This document shows positions 21,666 to 33,541 of a DNA stretch of 64,000 bases, piece after piece. A program made the translations under genes and the position numbers. Each line of letters begins with the position of its first letter. Position 1 is the first letter of the stretch. The stretch is from the NCBI GenBank assembly GCA_010356995.1, contig ML996687.1, forward strand, positions 807,803 through 871,802, in the 5' to 3' direction. Below the pieces are notes generated by a model that had not been told where the DNA came from, did not search any database, and worked only from the letters and a program-made list of their open reading frames with translations. Origin of the DNA: Trichodelitschia bisporula. Its lineage: Eukaryota; Ascomycota; Dothideomycetes; Phaeotrichales; Phaeotrichaceae.

Positions 21666-24600
21666 ATGTATTCAGGATCGAGTTCCTTCTTGGGCTCCAA
21701 TTCGGCGCGGCCCGGTCAGCAGCCTCAGTACGGTCAACAGCCACCGTATGGCCAGCAGCCTCAGTATGGCCAGCAACAGCAGTTTCTTGGGGCTCAGCCG
21801 ACCGGGTATGGGCAACAACCGCTGGCTCAGCAGTACACTGGCTTTCCTGGGTCGCAGCAAGGCTTCGCTCAACCGCAGCCGCCCCCGCAACCTCTCTCGC
21901 AGCAGTACACTGGCTTTCCTGGCATTCAGAACCAACCTCAGCTGCAGCAACAGCAGCCACCGCAGTTTCAGCAGCAGCCGTCGTTTCAATCTGCTCCTCA
22001 GCCGAACCTTGCGCCGCCGCCCCAGCAGCGTCCCCAGCCGACGGGAATGACCTCGTCTCAAATGGCCGATGCTTTGAGAGGAGCTGCGCCCCAAACTCCG
22101 GAGCAGTCTCATCATTCCCAGTCGTCCTCGTCGAAAATACCGAACATTCGCCTCTCCTTCATAACTGCCCAGGATCAAGCCAAGTTCGAGCAATTGTTCA
22201 AATCGGCCGTTGGTGGTGGATCGGCCTTATCGGGAGAACAAGCTCGTGATCTTTTGATGCGTTCGAAGCTCCCCGGGAGCGACTTGTCGCACATATGGTA
22301 TGATGAGATTTCCGCTCGCCGGTCAATCTAATGGCTTTAGGACGCTTGCCGATACCACCAAGTCAGGTCAACTGATGTTCCCTGAGTTTGCCCTCGCCAT
22401 GTACCTCTGTAACTTGCGACTCAATGGCAAGGATCTTCCTCAGTCTCTCCCTGAACGAATCAAGAATGAGGTGTCAAGCATGGTGGACATCATTTCTTTT
22501 GGTGTCCCCGATGATCGGCCTCCAGCCCCCCCCAAGACGAATATGCCGAGCTTCGAACAGAAAAGCACTCCAGCACCGCCGACCGTAGAACAACCGCAGC
22601 CTCAGCAGTCAAACAGTCAGCTGCTCGCTAGCCTGGCTGCTCAGCCAACTGGATTCCCGCCTCAGATGGCGGGCTATCTTGGCCAGGGGTCGTTCTCCTC
22701 TCAGCCGACCGGATTAGCGGCGCAGCCAACCGGGTTTCCATCAGGTCCGCAAGCTACTGGGTACTCGGGTCCCCGGCCACCAATGCCGCCTATGCCTACG
22801 GGGTTTGGCTCTAATCTGGGGCCGCAGCCGACGGGCCTTGCGCCAATGGTTGCGCAGCCTACAGGTATGCCCGGTCAGTGGGGGTTTGTTAATGCACCGT
22901 CCACTGGTTTGCCCAATATTCAAGCCCTACAACAGCAAATGATGCCGCAGCCTGGACGCGAAGGAGGCTTCTCTACTTCTGGGCTTGCAGGTAACGCTAC
23001 CGTTCCCTGGGCCGTGACAAAAGATGAGAAGAATATCTATGATGATCTCTTTAAAGCTTGGGATGGGTTTGGAAAGGGGTACATCACTGGTTCGCAAGCA
23101 ATCGAGATCTTCGGACAGAGCGGCCTCGAGAAACAGGACCTGGAGAAAATCTGGACCCTTTCCGATCAAAACGACAAGGGTCGGCTAAACATTGACGAGT
23201 TCGCCGTGGCCATGCATTTAATCTATCGTAAGTTGAATGGTTATCCCGTTCCAAACCGTCTTCCGGCCGAATTGATTCCGCCTTCTACCCGCAACCTCAA
23301 CGACTCGGTCGGAGCGGTTCGGTCCATGTTGTCTAGAGAGGGCGAAGAGCGAAAGAACTCGGGCGCATATCTGCAACCTCAGCGCACAGGCGTAAGCTAT
23401 CTCAAAGCACACTCTTTCCGTGCTGGCAGTCCCCTCAATGTTGGACGCAAAGACGCCACCGTGTTCAAAAACAACGACGATGATATTGGTTACAAATCAA
23501 GTGCCAGACATCGCATTGGGGCTGGTGGCCGGTCTCCATCGCCCGCTCAAAGCCAATCCTCTAGTCCTGTTTCCGGCGAGTTGAGTGTGGACCAGCTAAA
23601 AAAGCTGATCCATGAGAAGCAAGTGCTTTTGGAGGCGATTGACTTCCGCGACGAGAACCAGGAAGAAGAGGACGACGCATTGGATCGGAGGGACCGCCGA
23701 GATGCTGATGAGCTGTACCGCCGTATAAGGCGCGTTCAGGAAGATATTGTCAGCCATCCGCACGCCTCTTTGAAAAGCGGCGATTCTGCGGCTGAAAGAA
23801 GGACCCTTCGCCGTCAGTTACAGGGCTTGAACGATCGTCTCCCTGATCTCGCGTCGCAGGTCCGGCGATGTGAGCGGGCCATTGCTGATGCTCAACTTGA
23901 GTTGTTCCGGCTGCATGATGCCAAAGCGCACCCCCACTCCGCAGCGAATATCATTGGTACTGGCCCAGGCGGCACCATCACCGAGTCGGATCGACTGAAG
24001 GCGCGGGCCAAGGCTATGATGCAGCAACGCTCGGCTGCTCTCACGGGGAAGAAAATTGCGACAAACGATGATGATCCGACCGCTGCCGCGAAGCGCCTTG
24101 AAGAAGAGAGCCTTCGGGTTAAGATGGAGATGGAGACCAATGAACGCTTAGTGAAGGACGTAGAGGAGAGTGTCAACACATTCGGAAAGAGCCTGGAGGA
24201 CAGTCTCAAAGAAGGTGCCGAGGATTCCACATCGGAACATGAGCGCCGCAGGTGGGAAGATGGGCTTGGTGTGGAAGATGAGGTCCGTGACTTCATATTC
24301 GAGCTTCAGCGAAGCCATCAGGCCGTCAAAGCGCGCAAGGAAGAGTATGATAACGACGAGCTCCTTGTCCCGAATTTGCTAACATTTCCAGGCCAATTAA
24401 CTCTAGAGAGCGCTACAAGTCCCCCATCAGCCGTGAGGAGGAGGTGCAGAGGACTTCGACGCCTGTACGTGCTCCGTCTCGGCCGGCAACGACACCTCCA
24501 CGTTCCCAGACCGGTACTTCCGGATCTTACGCGCAATATCGCACTGCCGAAGAGCGTGCTGCCTTTATCAAGCAGCAGGCTGAACAGCGTATGGCCGAGC

Positions 24601-26021
24601 GCCTTGCGGCTCTTGGCATCAAAGCCCCTTCGAAACCTGGCGAAACACCGCAGCAGAGGCAGGAACGGGAGAAGAGAGAAAGGGAAGAGCGTGTTCGCCA
24701 GGCGGAGGAAGAAGATGCCAGGCGAGAGGAAGAGCGCCAGCGCCGACTCGCTGACGAACAGATCGTCCCGCCTACCACGGGCAAATCGACCGCGAAGAAA
24801 CCTCCGCCACCTCCTTCGCGGAAGAACAAATCGGAAGTATCTCAACCGGCTGAATTAGAGGCCCTGGCAACCGAGGGGCGAGTGCAGCGTGACGGTGAGG
24901 AAGTGCAAGACGCCGAGCGTACGCGTATAGAGTATGTGCCCCACGCTGTCGGTCTGGAAACCGCTCACAATCGCAGGGAGGAAGACCGGCGTCAAGAAGA
25001 AGAAATTGCCAAAGAAAAGGAAGCCGCTCAGGCAAGACTTCGGGCCTTGGAGGAGCAAGTTCAGCAGAGCAAGCTGAAGAAGGAGGAAGACAAACGCCGA
25101 AAACAGGCTGCCCAGCGGGAAGCCAAGGAGAAGGCTCGCCTTGCTGCTCAGCGTGCCGAACTGGAAGCCGCTCGAGAGCGAGAACGGCAGTTGCAGCTTC
25201 AACTCGAGAGCATTGGTGACGAGTCCTCTTCGGATGATGAGGGGCCTCAGGAAATCACGCCGCAAGGGACGACGCCAACCCAGAGCCAGGAGCTGCCCAC
25301 CCAGCCCCCACCTGCTCCCCCGCTCCCGCCATCTCTTCCCCTCTCCCAGTCCAGCCCGCCTGCCACGAGCCCGCCTCGCTCCACGATCACGAGCCCATCT
25401 CAGCGGGCCGCGGATGTTGAAACGAAGAACCCCTTCCTCAAGAAGCTTGCGACCCAGAACACGGAGCCCGTTGCCCCCACAATTCCAACACCCCCGCAGC
25501 AAGAGGTTTCCACAAATCCATTCCATAGGCTTACACAGGACAACACTCCGAAGCCCTTTGCCGAGACCGCCCCGGTTGTGCCTACTGGGCGATCCCGCGT
25601 TCGGCCGGAAGAGGATGACTGGTCGGTGGTAGAATCCGACTCCGATTCATCGGACGACGACGATCACGCTCCTGGTGGTGCGAAGCAGCTTGCATCGTTG
25701 CTGTTTGGAACCATGGCCCCCCCGCGGCCGCTTTCATCCATGGGGAACAAGAGCCCTGCTGCAGATAGCCCTGTTCCTACCGCATCTCCGATTCAGTCTA
25801 GTGGGCCTCCACCTGCCCCTCCGCTGCCAACCTTGGGCGCGCCTCCCCCACCCCCTCCGATGCCATCTGGTGGAGCCCCTCCTCCACCGCCCATGCCTGT
25901 GCCCCGCGCTGCGCCTGTGGTTGGAGCTCTGTTGGGTGATATACGCTCCGGAAAACCACTGAAGAAGGTTGAGACGAAGGACCGCAGCGCAAGCTCACTT
26001 GCGGGGAGAGTCCTCGGTTAG
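21666..26021 (+). CDS. pan1: actin cytoskeleton-regulatory complex protein Pan1
   Basis: This is an endocytic coat scaffold (Eps15/intersectin-like) that links cargo adaptors to Arp2/3-driven actin assembly at cortical patches. Exons 21666-22297, 22341-24344 and 24392-26021 give 1421 residues. The N-terminus is Gln-rich with repeated QYTGFPG/QPTG units. EH domain 1 (about residues 160-260) and EH domain 2 ([17 protein letters not shown], with the EF-hand loop [19 protein letters not shown]) follow, separated by more LxxQPTG-type repeats (for example LAAQPTGF), which match sites phosphorylated by the Ark1/Prk1 kinases in yeast. Then come a long coiled coil (about 600-810), a Glu/Arg/Lys-rich helix, a Pro-rich segment, and a C-terminal WH2-like motif ([15 protein letters not shown]) for actin. 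Domain order and length fit filamentous-fungal Pan1. Confidence 0.95.
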
Positions 26022-26178
26022 CAGTGTTCAATGCTTTTGTTGACTCATATTTACACAGACTGTTCCTCGCCGCAGCGAAAGAGACCCAGATTTTGTCGCG
26101 AACTTAGATAGTCAAATGCAGTCCCTTACATCAAGTGTATTTCTTGTCTCGAAGATTCCCAGGTTCTCTGAACTGTCG

Positions 26179-27225
26179 CTATCCTTGTATTTCCTCACCG
26201 ACAACAGTTCTCTCGCCCTCTCCAAAGATCGGTTTGAAAATATAGTCATATGTGCGCCATATATTCGCAAAAAGAGCCTCAAATAGCTTTACCAACCACT
26301 TTGGCGAACGACCTCTCTCATCCCGAAAGGTTCTCTGCATGGCGAACAGCACCACCATGATCGGACCCCAAATTAGCAAAAGAAGCACTAGGCCAACGCC
26401 CTGACTTGCTGAAGTCTTCCTGAATGCCTGCAGTGAATCAAGGTAGTCCCGGTATTCATGTGGCAAAGCGTGCTCATCGGCGCCATCTCTAATGAGCTTT
26501 AAATAGCGCGGCGATGGCTGGGCATAAGAGGGATCGGGGCGGCGTAATCGACCACGCAGGTTCAGCCGCATTAGTTGCTGGTCGGAGGGTAGCGGTGCAA
26601 ACAATGTGTGGGCCTTGAATGGCTGGCCTGAAGGTTTCTCAGGGATGCTGTCGCCCGGCGGCAGCGGGTAGCAGTCGACGAGGATATCGCGGTAGGATGA
26701 GCCGCCGCCCTCAGTGGCAATGATGTGGGCGTAGTCCTCGGGCGTGACCTCGTAAACCACGCCGACGAGGCCCTTCTTCCAGCGGTCCTTGCGGTAGCGC
26801 GGCGGGTGCTCAGCCTTGTGCTCAGCGTCATGGTCACGGAGGCCTGTGTTTGCGAAGCATGGCTCCGCGTACGGGATGCCGGGGATGTCGAAAGTCAAGC
26901 GCAGATCTGGGACCAAGACGTTAATTTGCGAGAGGGGTCGCACGCCGCGCCCTTTTTGGAAGGTTTCGTAGCAGAGATTGGAGCCGTATGCGAGGTAGAG
27001 GACCGTATGTGGTTGGTGTTGGTGTTCGATTTGGGCGTCGAGGGTGCCGTGATTGATATCGAAGGGCTTGGATTGGATGGACATCTCGAGGCGCTTGGTC
27101 GAGGGTTCGGGAAGGGGGTGATCCAAGGGAGAGCGAGGGACGCCGCGGTCACGACCTTTGAGCAGAACGAGGACTTTGGAGATGTCGAAGCGATTAGCGG
27201 CGACCAAGGGGCGGTTCTCGGCCAT
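26179..27225 (-). CDS. gamma-glutamylcyclotransferase-like protein (GliK type) with C-terminal membrane segment
   Basis: A single exon gives 348 residues. The GGCT fold signature YLAYGSNLCYETFQKGRGV is followed by FANTG, VYEVTPEDYAHIIATEGGG (with the Glu expected for catalysis) and SSYRDILVDCYPL. GGCT enzymes cleave gamma-glutamyl amino acids to 5-oxoproline; the fungal GliK subgroup includes a gliotoxin-cluster protein, but no cluster partner is present here, so a housekeeping role is more likely. A hydrophobic stretch near residues 283-302 (VGLVLLLLIWGPIMVVLFAM) predicts one membrane anchor close to the C-terminus. It is convergent with PAN1 (157-bp gap). Substrate and location are inferred, not shown. 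Confidence 0.82.
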   Translation of the reverse strand: MAENRPLVAANRFDISKVLVLLKGRDRGVPRSPLDHPLPEPSTKRLEMSIQSKPFDINHGTLDAQIEHQHQPHTVLYLAYGSNLCYETFQKGRGVRPLSQINVLVPDLRLTFDIPGIPYAEPCFANTGLRDHDAEHKAEHPPRYRKDRWKKGLVGVVYEVTPEDYAHIIATEGGGSSYRDILVDCYPLPPGDSIPEKPSGQPFKAHTLFAPLPSDQQLMRLNLRGRLRRPDPSYAQPSPRYLKLIRDGADEHALPHEYRDYLDSLQAFRKTSASQGVGLVLLLLIWGPIMVVLFAMQRTFRDERGRSPKWLVKLFEALFANIWRTYDYIFKPIFGEGERTVVGEEIQG

Positions 27226-28018
27226 TTGGGCCTGTTATTTGCGTTATTATTGATGATATCACGGTTGTAGAGACTCTCACATCAGCGGCTCCTTTCAATC
27301 CCTGCATGTTGGCAACGTCGCGATATCCTGCCTCTTGCTGCAATGCTTGATGCCTGGAAATATGAGAACGCGTTGACCTCGCCTTTTATGAATGCCACAC
27401 CGTAAAGCGGGGTGCTGGTCTACTTAAAGTCTGACTCGGCACGGCTTGAGGCCGACTCGGATGCACTTATTTTTGGCGTAAAAGCGGACTGCTGCTTACG
27501 TAAGTAGTTGTCTCAACCCGATAATGGCAGGGAGCAAGTTATGACGCGGGACAATTCACTCCCGTCGGGTGGCGGAGGCAGCCGGCTCCTCTTGTGCCGA
27601 ACCGTAGTGAGCATTAGACCACCTGTCCTTGATCTGCTTGAAAAATGGCGTGTGCCGTGCACTATTCCGTACAGTACCGTACATTACCACCTCCATCACA
27701 TTAAGTGAATCCGGCCATCAACAGGCAGCAAACAATGCCCCTTTCAGCTTAGAGTCAGATGCCGAAAGGAGCCCGGCTGGAACCTCAGAATCACATGAAT
27801 GCAAGGCTCCGCTATTCAACTTTTCTACGGCATACGGCTCGTAGAATGGGCATGCTAACCGATAGGGAAGGTACTACGTCATCAGTATCCCATTACATTA
27901 AGTATACAAGAAAATCTGTCTCATGAGAACATAAGGGTATCCAAGTGTCGTAACCGATCCAAAAGTCGTTTATCATGAGGCGGCCGTTTCGGAGCATCAG
28001 ATAACTTCCTGACATCTC
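27226..28018. other. intergenic
   Basis: This stretch lies upstream of the GGCT-like gene. It contains a GTAC-rich patch at about 27663-27690. No gene is seen. Confidence 0.55.
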
Positions 28019-29113
28019 TTACATGGCGGCAATGGTCGCGTTTTTGCTGGCGTAGCCGTACGGCACAAATGGGGCGTGTGTGAAGTACGGTTCAAGTACT
28101 TTCTGGCTGTACGTGGTGTCGTCAACGCACATGCCACCCCCGCTGGGCCCAATATGTGGGCAGTGGACCTCCGGGCGGTAAGGAATCATGTTCTCATGAA
28201 CCATGCGGCAGAGAAGCGTATCGCGGCCCAGTTCATACGCAGTGCCAAAGCGCGTCTTCGCTGACAAAAAGTTGAAGCAGTCGGTGGCGTTGTCGTATTG
28301 CTGGTTTTCGCCAGTGCAATATTCGGTGTGCGTTCTGCAGATTCCCGTCGCGATTAGGGGTTGCAAGATGGTAATGGTCTGCTGCGGTGTCGTAGTGCCG
28401 AGCAGCGGCATGGCGAGGCCGAGGAAGTTATCGAAGAAGAATTGGAACCAGCGGAATGTGGCGTCATACTCGACGACCTGGCCCTGGGCATTCCACATGT
28501 TCCAAGTGTCGATTTCAATGGGAACCAGCCTGGCGACGCTGGTGAGATTGAACATGATGATGGTGGAGGCTGAGGCAATGTTTTGGCTCGCAGCGAAATG
28601 CACAATCTCATACGAAACAGGATATCCCAACAGTGTAGTCGCCCCCGGGTTCAAAGCGAGCGTAGCGAACAACCCGAAGAGGTACTCCGTATTCAGCTCG
28701 GGCCCGTCAAAAGTCCGGGTAACGTCCACCCTTCCAAGAACCTGAACAGGAAGGTCCTTTAGCAAGCCAGATATAGCGGCGCGGGGGCGCGTGTGCTCAC
28801 ATTTGGTGCCAGCAAGCTCGAATTGATGCTCTTGGCCTCAGCAACATTATTTGGGTACATAAAGGCATCCCAGAATTTGGTTTGCATCTTCCACATTTCG
28901 TCAAAGGTGAAATTTGGTTGCGCGGAATGGCCTCCCTTCCCTGCCACATAGTCAGAATAGCTTCACCAGCGTCAATGGCTCCGACATACCTCCTCCTCCC
29001 CCTTTGCCGCCAGGGTAACCACCCTTGGGAATGTATGTCGCATTTGTGGCAGGCAGGATGCCCCACCACAGTGTACAGAGCTGAATGACGAACAGTAGTT
29101 TAGAAAGCATCAT
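28019..29113 (-). CDS. secreted protein of unknown function with conserved C-terminal Cys region
   Basis: Three exons (29113-28990, 28940-28801, 28756-28019) give 333 residues. A signal peptide is clear (MMLSKLLFVIQLCTLWWGIL, predicted cut after ATNA), followed by a Gly-rich stretch (GGYPGGKGGGGGKGG). The rest has several N-glycosylation sequons and no membrane anchor. The C-terminal third is the most distinctive: six cysteines lie in CRTHTEYC, TDCFNFL, LLCRMVHENMIPYRPEVHC and GPSGGGMC, ending in YFTHAPFVPYGY. I believe similar C-termini occur in other fungal secreted proteins, but I cannot name a characterised family. Introns are 49 and 44 nt. It is most likely extracellular. Confidence 0.75.
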
Positions 29114-30869
29114 TGAGAATTGGAGATGGCAGTTACTGTAGCCAGGCTTTCACCGGAACGCAGCTCGAAGGCCTCTCCAGCTTTTAAGTAGCGCATGAGC
29201 TGAGAAGCCCGAGCTCCAGCAGGATACTGCACGCAGCACGCCAAGCAGCGGAGGTCCGCATTCGTTGCATTCGCTCCATCCTTCCATTGCTGCACCGGCG
29301 CACCGTCATGCCGGGCCACGTAGGTTGGTTGGCTGGTTGGCGAAGGACTTGATCGGATCAAGGAAGGGTGTTATGTTGGATAGGCATCGCCACGTAGCGA
29401 AATGGCGGCGTGGGGAGCGGCCTGCCAAGCCACGCATCTAGGTAGTTCTAGGCTGTAAGCCACTAAGTCGACTAACTGTCTGCGGGTTGAACAAGGAAAA
29501 ATAAGATAGAAAGTCAGAGTTATGTACCCACCAATGGGGCATCTACTTGACCGACGCCATCGAACCTCCCGGCGCCCTTTAGCGGTCGATGCGGCAGAGA
29601 GATTCGCAGTAGTCCTGCGGCAAAACGGCGAGCAACACGAAGGATGGCTGGAATAGCTGGAATGGCTGGAATGGCTGGATAGCTGTTGCAAATGGCTAGG
29701 AAGGCCCGGGCATCTGTGAGGGTGAGAGAGTCAGCATCATCGCCATCACCGTCATCGTTAATCTTTTCTTCGCTTGTGCTTCATATCGGCAGGTCAATCT
29801 GACATGGGGAATTAAGAGAAATCCCGGCCATCTGGATCGCACCTCTGACAGCATCATTTTGTTCTTTCCAGCCTCTGAATGAAACTCGAAAGTCGATCTG
29901 AAAAGTATTCGCGACTTGATCTTCCGGAAAGTCGCTTGTGGGAACACAACTGCTTCCCTAGCTGCCGATCAGCGCAGCGGCCGGAGTTGTGTCCTGTTAC
30001 CAGAGCCTCGGCTACGGGTACGAGTATCCCGTCCCCCACACTGTAGTACTACGTATGCACTCAGTGAACCGTTGCAAACAAAGGAAAACCGTCATCTGGT
30101 TCGCACGTCCGTCCGGATCACTTATCTTCACCGGGTGCTACAGCCTTATTAGCTGATCGGTCTCGTCCAGGAACCAGTCCTATTGCTGATGCAATTCCGG
30201 CTCCATCGGCTACCCGCAGGCGCTGAAAGAGCCGCGTGTCAGCCCCCGTAACGTTTCTTCTGCGCTTGTGCGGACGCGGCGGGGGAGCAATATTTAGCAA
30301 AAGCTATTCGTTGCATTCCACGAAACTAATAAACATAAGCCAATGCAGGCATATTTTCATGGACAGAGCAACGAGGAATGTGTTGTGCTGTACGTCACTC
30401 TATGCAAAAGGGACAAGATTGCTGTGCTGCACCTTTCAGCTCGGCCTTGGGAGAGTCTTAACCCATCACCAACCGGCAACGAGTGATGAACGGCCCTTGG
30501 TCCTCGGTGCTATCAACGCTCGGCGTTACGTACGCAACGTTATGTTTACCTCACCGACTTGCGAAACCCAGGGAAAACGGAGCAAATCACTAATCACCGC
30601 TCAACACCACTCCACGTCATTGGCTAATGCGAGGCCAGGCATCTATCAGTGAGACGAATTGGGCAAGCAGCTTCATATTACCCGCGTAGCTTCACGAATG
30701 TTGCATAGAACATCATGCTCGATTACACGCAACTCGCAAGAGGTGATATCCAAGCTATCATCTGGAATACTAATCAGCGCACAACATAAAACAGGGCCAT
30801 AAGTACACAAAGCCAGTTCTCCGTCAGACATCAACAGCCAAACTCGAATCACCGCAACTGGACACGACT
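29114..30869. other. divergent intergenic region (1.76 kb)
   Basis: It separates the secreted-protein gene from the NmrA-like gene. It includes a short 9-bp tandem repeat (29644) and scattered TACGTA words (30049, 30525). No gene is seen on either strand. Confidence 0.55.
29644..29685 (+). repeat. 9-bp tandem repeat (ATGGCTGGA)4
   Basis: Four near-identical units of ATGGCTGGA/ATAGCTGGA lie in non-coding sequence. Confidence 0.75.
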
Positions 30870-31958
30870 ATGAGCGCACCCAAAGTCTTTGTTGTTGGGG
30901 GTACTGGAGCTCAGGGCATCCCGGTCATCCGGGGCCTCGTCAAGGATCGGACGTTCAGTGTCAAAGTGCTCACTCGCGATACGACTTCGAAACGAGCGCA
31001 GCAACTGTTGGCTCTCGGAAACGTTGAACTACTCGAAGGCACATTTGCGAGCGAAGCCGATCTCAGGACGGGTTTCTCTGGCTGCGACTACGCCTTTGTC
31101 AACATTGACGGCTTCAACTCTGGGGAAAAAACCGAAATCTTTTGGGCCATCCGCGCCTATGAACTGGCATTTGAGGCGGGCATCAAGTTTTTCGTCTACG
31201 GCAACCTGGATTTCGTCTACAAAAAGAGCGGCTATGACTCGAAATTCCGGTCGGGTCACTATGACGGCAAGGGACGCATCGGGGAATGGATCCTCGATCA
31301 GAACAGGACCAACCAGAATCGGATGCGCGCTGCTTTGTTTACGACCGGGCCGTATATCGAAATGACCATTGCCGCGCGGACCGTCATGACACCCAAGGTC
31401 GAGAATGGTGTTGTGACCTGGCGCGTGCCTTTGGGCGACGGTGCGGTTTGCCACGTCGCATTGGATGACTGCGAGCACTACGTTCGGTGGTTGTTCGATC
31501 ATCAGGACCGAGCCAATGGTATGGACCTAGAAGTGGCAATTGGACACATTCCGTATGTTGAACTGGCGGCCGCATTCGAGAATGTCACTGGCCATCCAGC
31601 CAGATACATCGACGAGTCGTTGGATGAGTACTGGAAAACCGGCCCAATGGCTCCGGCCGCGGATGCACCATGCGGCTACAACTCCAACTTAGCCGATCCT
31701 GCTGCCATGAACATTCGGACGAACTTCACAGGTTTCTGGAATATGTGGAAGTATTCAGGGGGGAATGGAGGTGTCATCAAGCGGGATTATGCGTTGTTGG
31801 ACGAGATCCACCCGAATCGTATTAGGACCGCTGAGGAGTGGTTCCGGCGCGAGGAGAAGCGGGGAATAGAAGTAGGCCTGGGGTCCCTGTGGGAGCGGGT
31901 GAACAATCCGAAGCCGACACTGAAGATTGTGGAAGACGGTGCCAAGGGTAGATTGTAA
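30870..31958 (+). CDS. NmrA-like family NAD(P)-binding protein
   Basis: A single exon gives 362 residues. The N-terminus VFVVGGTGAQGIPVIRGLV is a glycine-rich Rossmann loop. DYAFVNIDGF, KFFVYGNLDFV and GPYIEMTIA follow the layout of NmrA/HSCARG atypical short-chain dehydrogenases. The usual Tyr-x-x-x-Lys catalytic pair is not evident, which is typical of this group; members act as redox sensors binding NADP(H), and NmrA itself restrains the GATA factor AreA. The length is normal for the family. The start is supported by a purine context (CACGACTATGAGC) and immediate entry into the first beta strand. The partner and role in this organism are unknown. Confidence 0.88.
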   Translation: MSAPKVFVVGGTGAQGIPVIRGLVKDRTFSVKVLTRDTTSKRAQQLLALGNVELLEGTFASEADLRTGFSGCDYAFVNIDGFNSGEKTEIFWAIRAYELAFEAGIKFFVYGNLDFVYKKSGYDSKFRSGHYDGKGRIGEWILDQNRTNQNRMRAALFTTGPYIEMTIAARTVMTPKVENGVVTWRVPLGDGAVCHVALDDCEHYVRWLFDHQDRANGMDLEVAIGHIPYVELAAAFENVTGHPARYIDESLDEYWKTGPMAPAADAPCGYNSNLADPAAMNIRTNFTGFWNMWKYSGGNGGVIKRDYALLDEIHPNRIRTAEEWFRREEKRGIEVGLGSLWERVNNPKPTLKIVEDGAKGRL

Positions 31959-32744
31959 ATATATGTCCAGAGGCATGCAGAAGGGAGCGTCTACCCTGGA
32001 ACGGTATTTTCAAGGAAAGAGGGGGGGAGGGGGGGTTAGAATGCCTTCATTCACTATCAGTCCAGTTTGTTTGATAATGAGAAGCGAGATGCCGCCGATT
32101 GATCTTAGAGTGACGTTTGAACTGGAGGTTGGTTGCTCCTGGGATTGTTTCCACTCCAATCCCGGAACTTCTTTTTTCCTGTTCACGCGCCTTTCATCCT
32201 CATTCGCCCTTCGGGCTTTTTAGGCTCAGGATGATGAAACAGCAAGATCCACACGTCCACGCAACACCTGCATTGACCTGCATCCAGCTTTTTCCTCCTG
32301 GCCACCGAATTCCATGTCTCCTGAAATGCTTCAGACCAATGTTTCCGATTCTCCCCATCCCCGGCCGCAGCGCCGCCCCTGTCTTTGAGTTCGTTTGGCC
32401 CCGAAAACCACACCATGCTAGGCTACAAGCGCCAGACCTGGGGCAGCATTCGTTGACCGTTACGAAGGTACGAAAATGATACCAGTCAATCTACTGCCCT
32501 GGTATGCATATCTTTGCCTGAGTGGAGAAGGGGGAGGCTCTTTGAGACTATGCGGACCATAAGTTTCCACACGTCATGGACAGTATAAGAGACTGGCCTT
32601 GGCTGTTTGTGTAGTGGTGAAATACTGTATCAGTCGTCCATCTTCTCTCACCACTTTTCTTCAACCGGCAGTGCCGCTTCTTGCCTTCAGTTCATCAATT
32701 TTTGTACATATACCCGAAGGCAGGTCCTTCAAGTCTATTCAAAA
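31959..32744. promoter_or_regulatory. upstream region of the GPI-anchored protein gene
   Basis: This 786-bp spacer follows the NmrA-like stop. A TATA-like AGTATAAGAG at 32582-32591 lies about 160 bp before the next ATG, with a C/T-rich stretch between, a reasonable core promoter. A G-rich run is at 32020-32036. Confidence 0.45.
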
Positions 32745-33541
32745 ATGCGTTTCTCTCACCTTCTACTCGCTGTCTGCTTTGCGGCCCTTTCTGCCGCAAA
32801 GACCCACCACGGGAACCGCAATGGGACAGCCACAGCTGCCGCAGGACGACAGGGTGGGCGGGCAAGCGGCAATGGGACAGCATCCGCGTCTGGGGCATCT
32901 ACAAGGGCGCAGTGCGCTGAAGTCAAGCGGCTGACTACACTCACCGAACTCGCCGCAAACACCACTCAACTCACCGAGCTTCAAACGAAGCAAAACCTCA
33001 CGGTTGCTGATATCGACGACATCAAGCAAGCAGCCGCCAACGCCAAGACGCGCCTTACCGCGCTTCGGAGTAACTCTACTCTTATTGCAGCCTGTGCAGT
33101 GGTTGAGGCAGACAATAAACTCCAGAGCCAGTGCCACCAGATCCAACGTTTGACCAAGCTTGCTGGTTTGGCCAACAATGCAGCCGCGTTGCAGGAGCTG
33201 CAGACGAGGAGAAACCTTACTGCCACTCAGCTCGACGAGATCAAGGTGCAGGCCTCCAATGCCACCACTCGGCTGCGGGAACTCCAAGCCAACACCACCT
33301 TGACAGCCAGCTGCCAGAATCAGAAAGCAAGCAATGGCAAGAAGAATCAAACAGGTGAGGCTGCCTAACCTTTCTAACCGTATCACTGAGCTAACCCCCG
33401 AAAGGCGTTGGGGCGGCTGGCACCCCGCCGTCCGGTAACAAGGTTACTCGAAGCATTGAAGCAAGCGCTGCAAGCAACAACTTCATGCCGAACGGGTTTT
33501 TCGTTTTGGTTGCTGGCGCTTCGCTTGCTTTAGCACTTTGA
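32745..33541 (+). CDS. GPI-anchored cell-wall protein with two tandem repeats
   Basis: Exons 32745-33354 and 33405-33541 give 248 residues. There is a signal peptide (MRFSHLLLAVCFAALSAA), then a Thr/Ser/Gly/Asn-rich segment. Two homologous repeats of about 62 residues each open and close with Cys: QCAEVKRLTTLTELAANTTQ to TLIAAC, and QCHQIQRLTKLAGLANNAAA to TLTASC. The C-terminus (ASNNFMPNGFFVLVAGASLALAL) is a small-residue site followed by a hydrophobic tail, the standard GPI-attachment signal, encoded in the second exon. At least seven N-glycosylation sequons are present (NGT, NTT, NLT, NST). Each repeat is predicted helical. Surface or wall location is inferred; the function is unknown and I did not recognise a named family. 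Confidence 0.85.

Noticed and set aside
32763-33386. 207-codon minus-strand ORF
   Set aside because: It is the antisense shadow of the GPI-protein gene, whose plus-strand frame has a signal peptide, repeats and a GPI tail.
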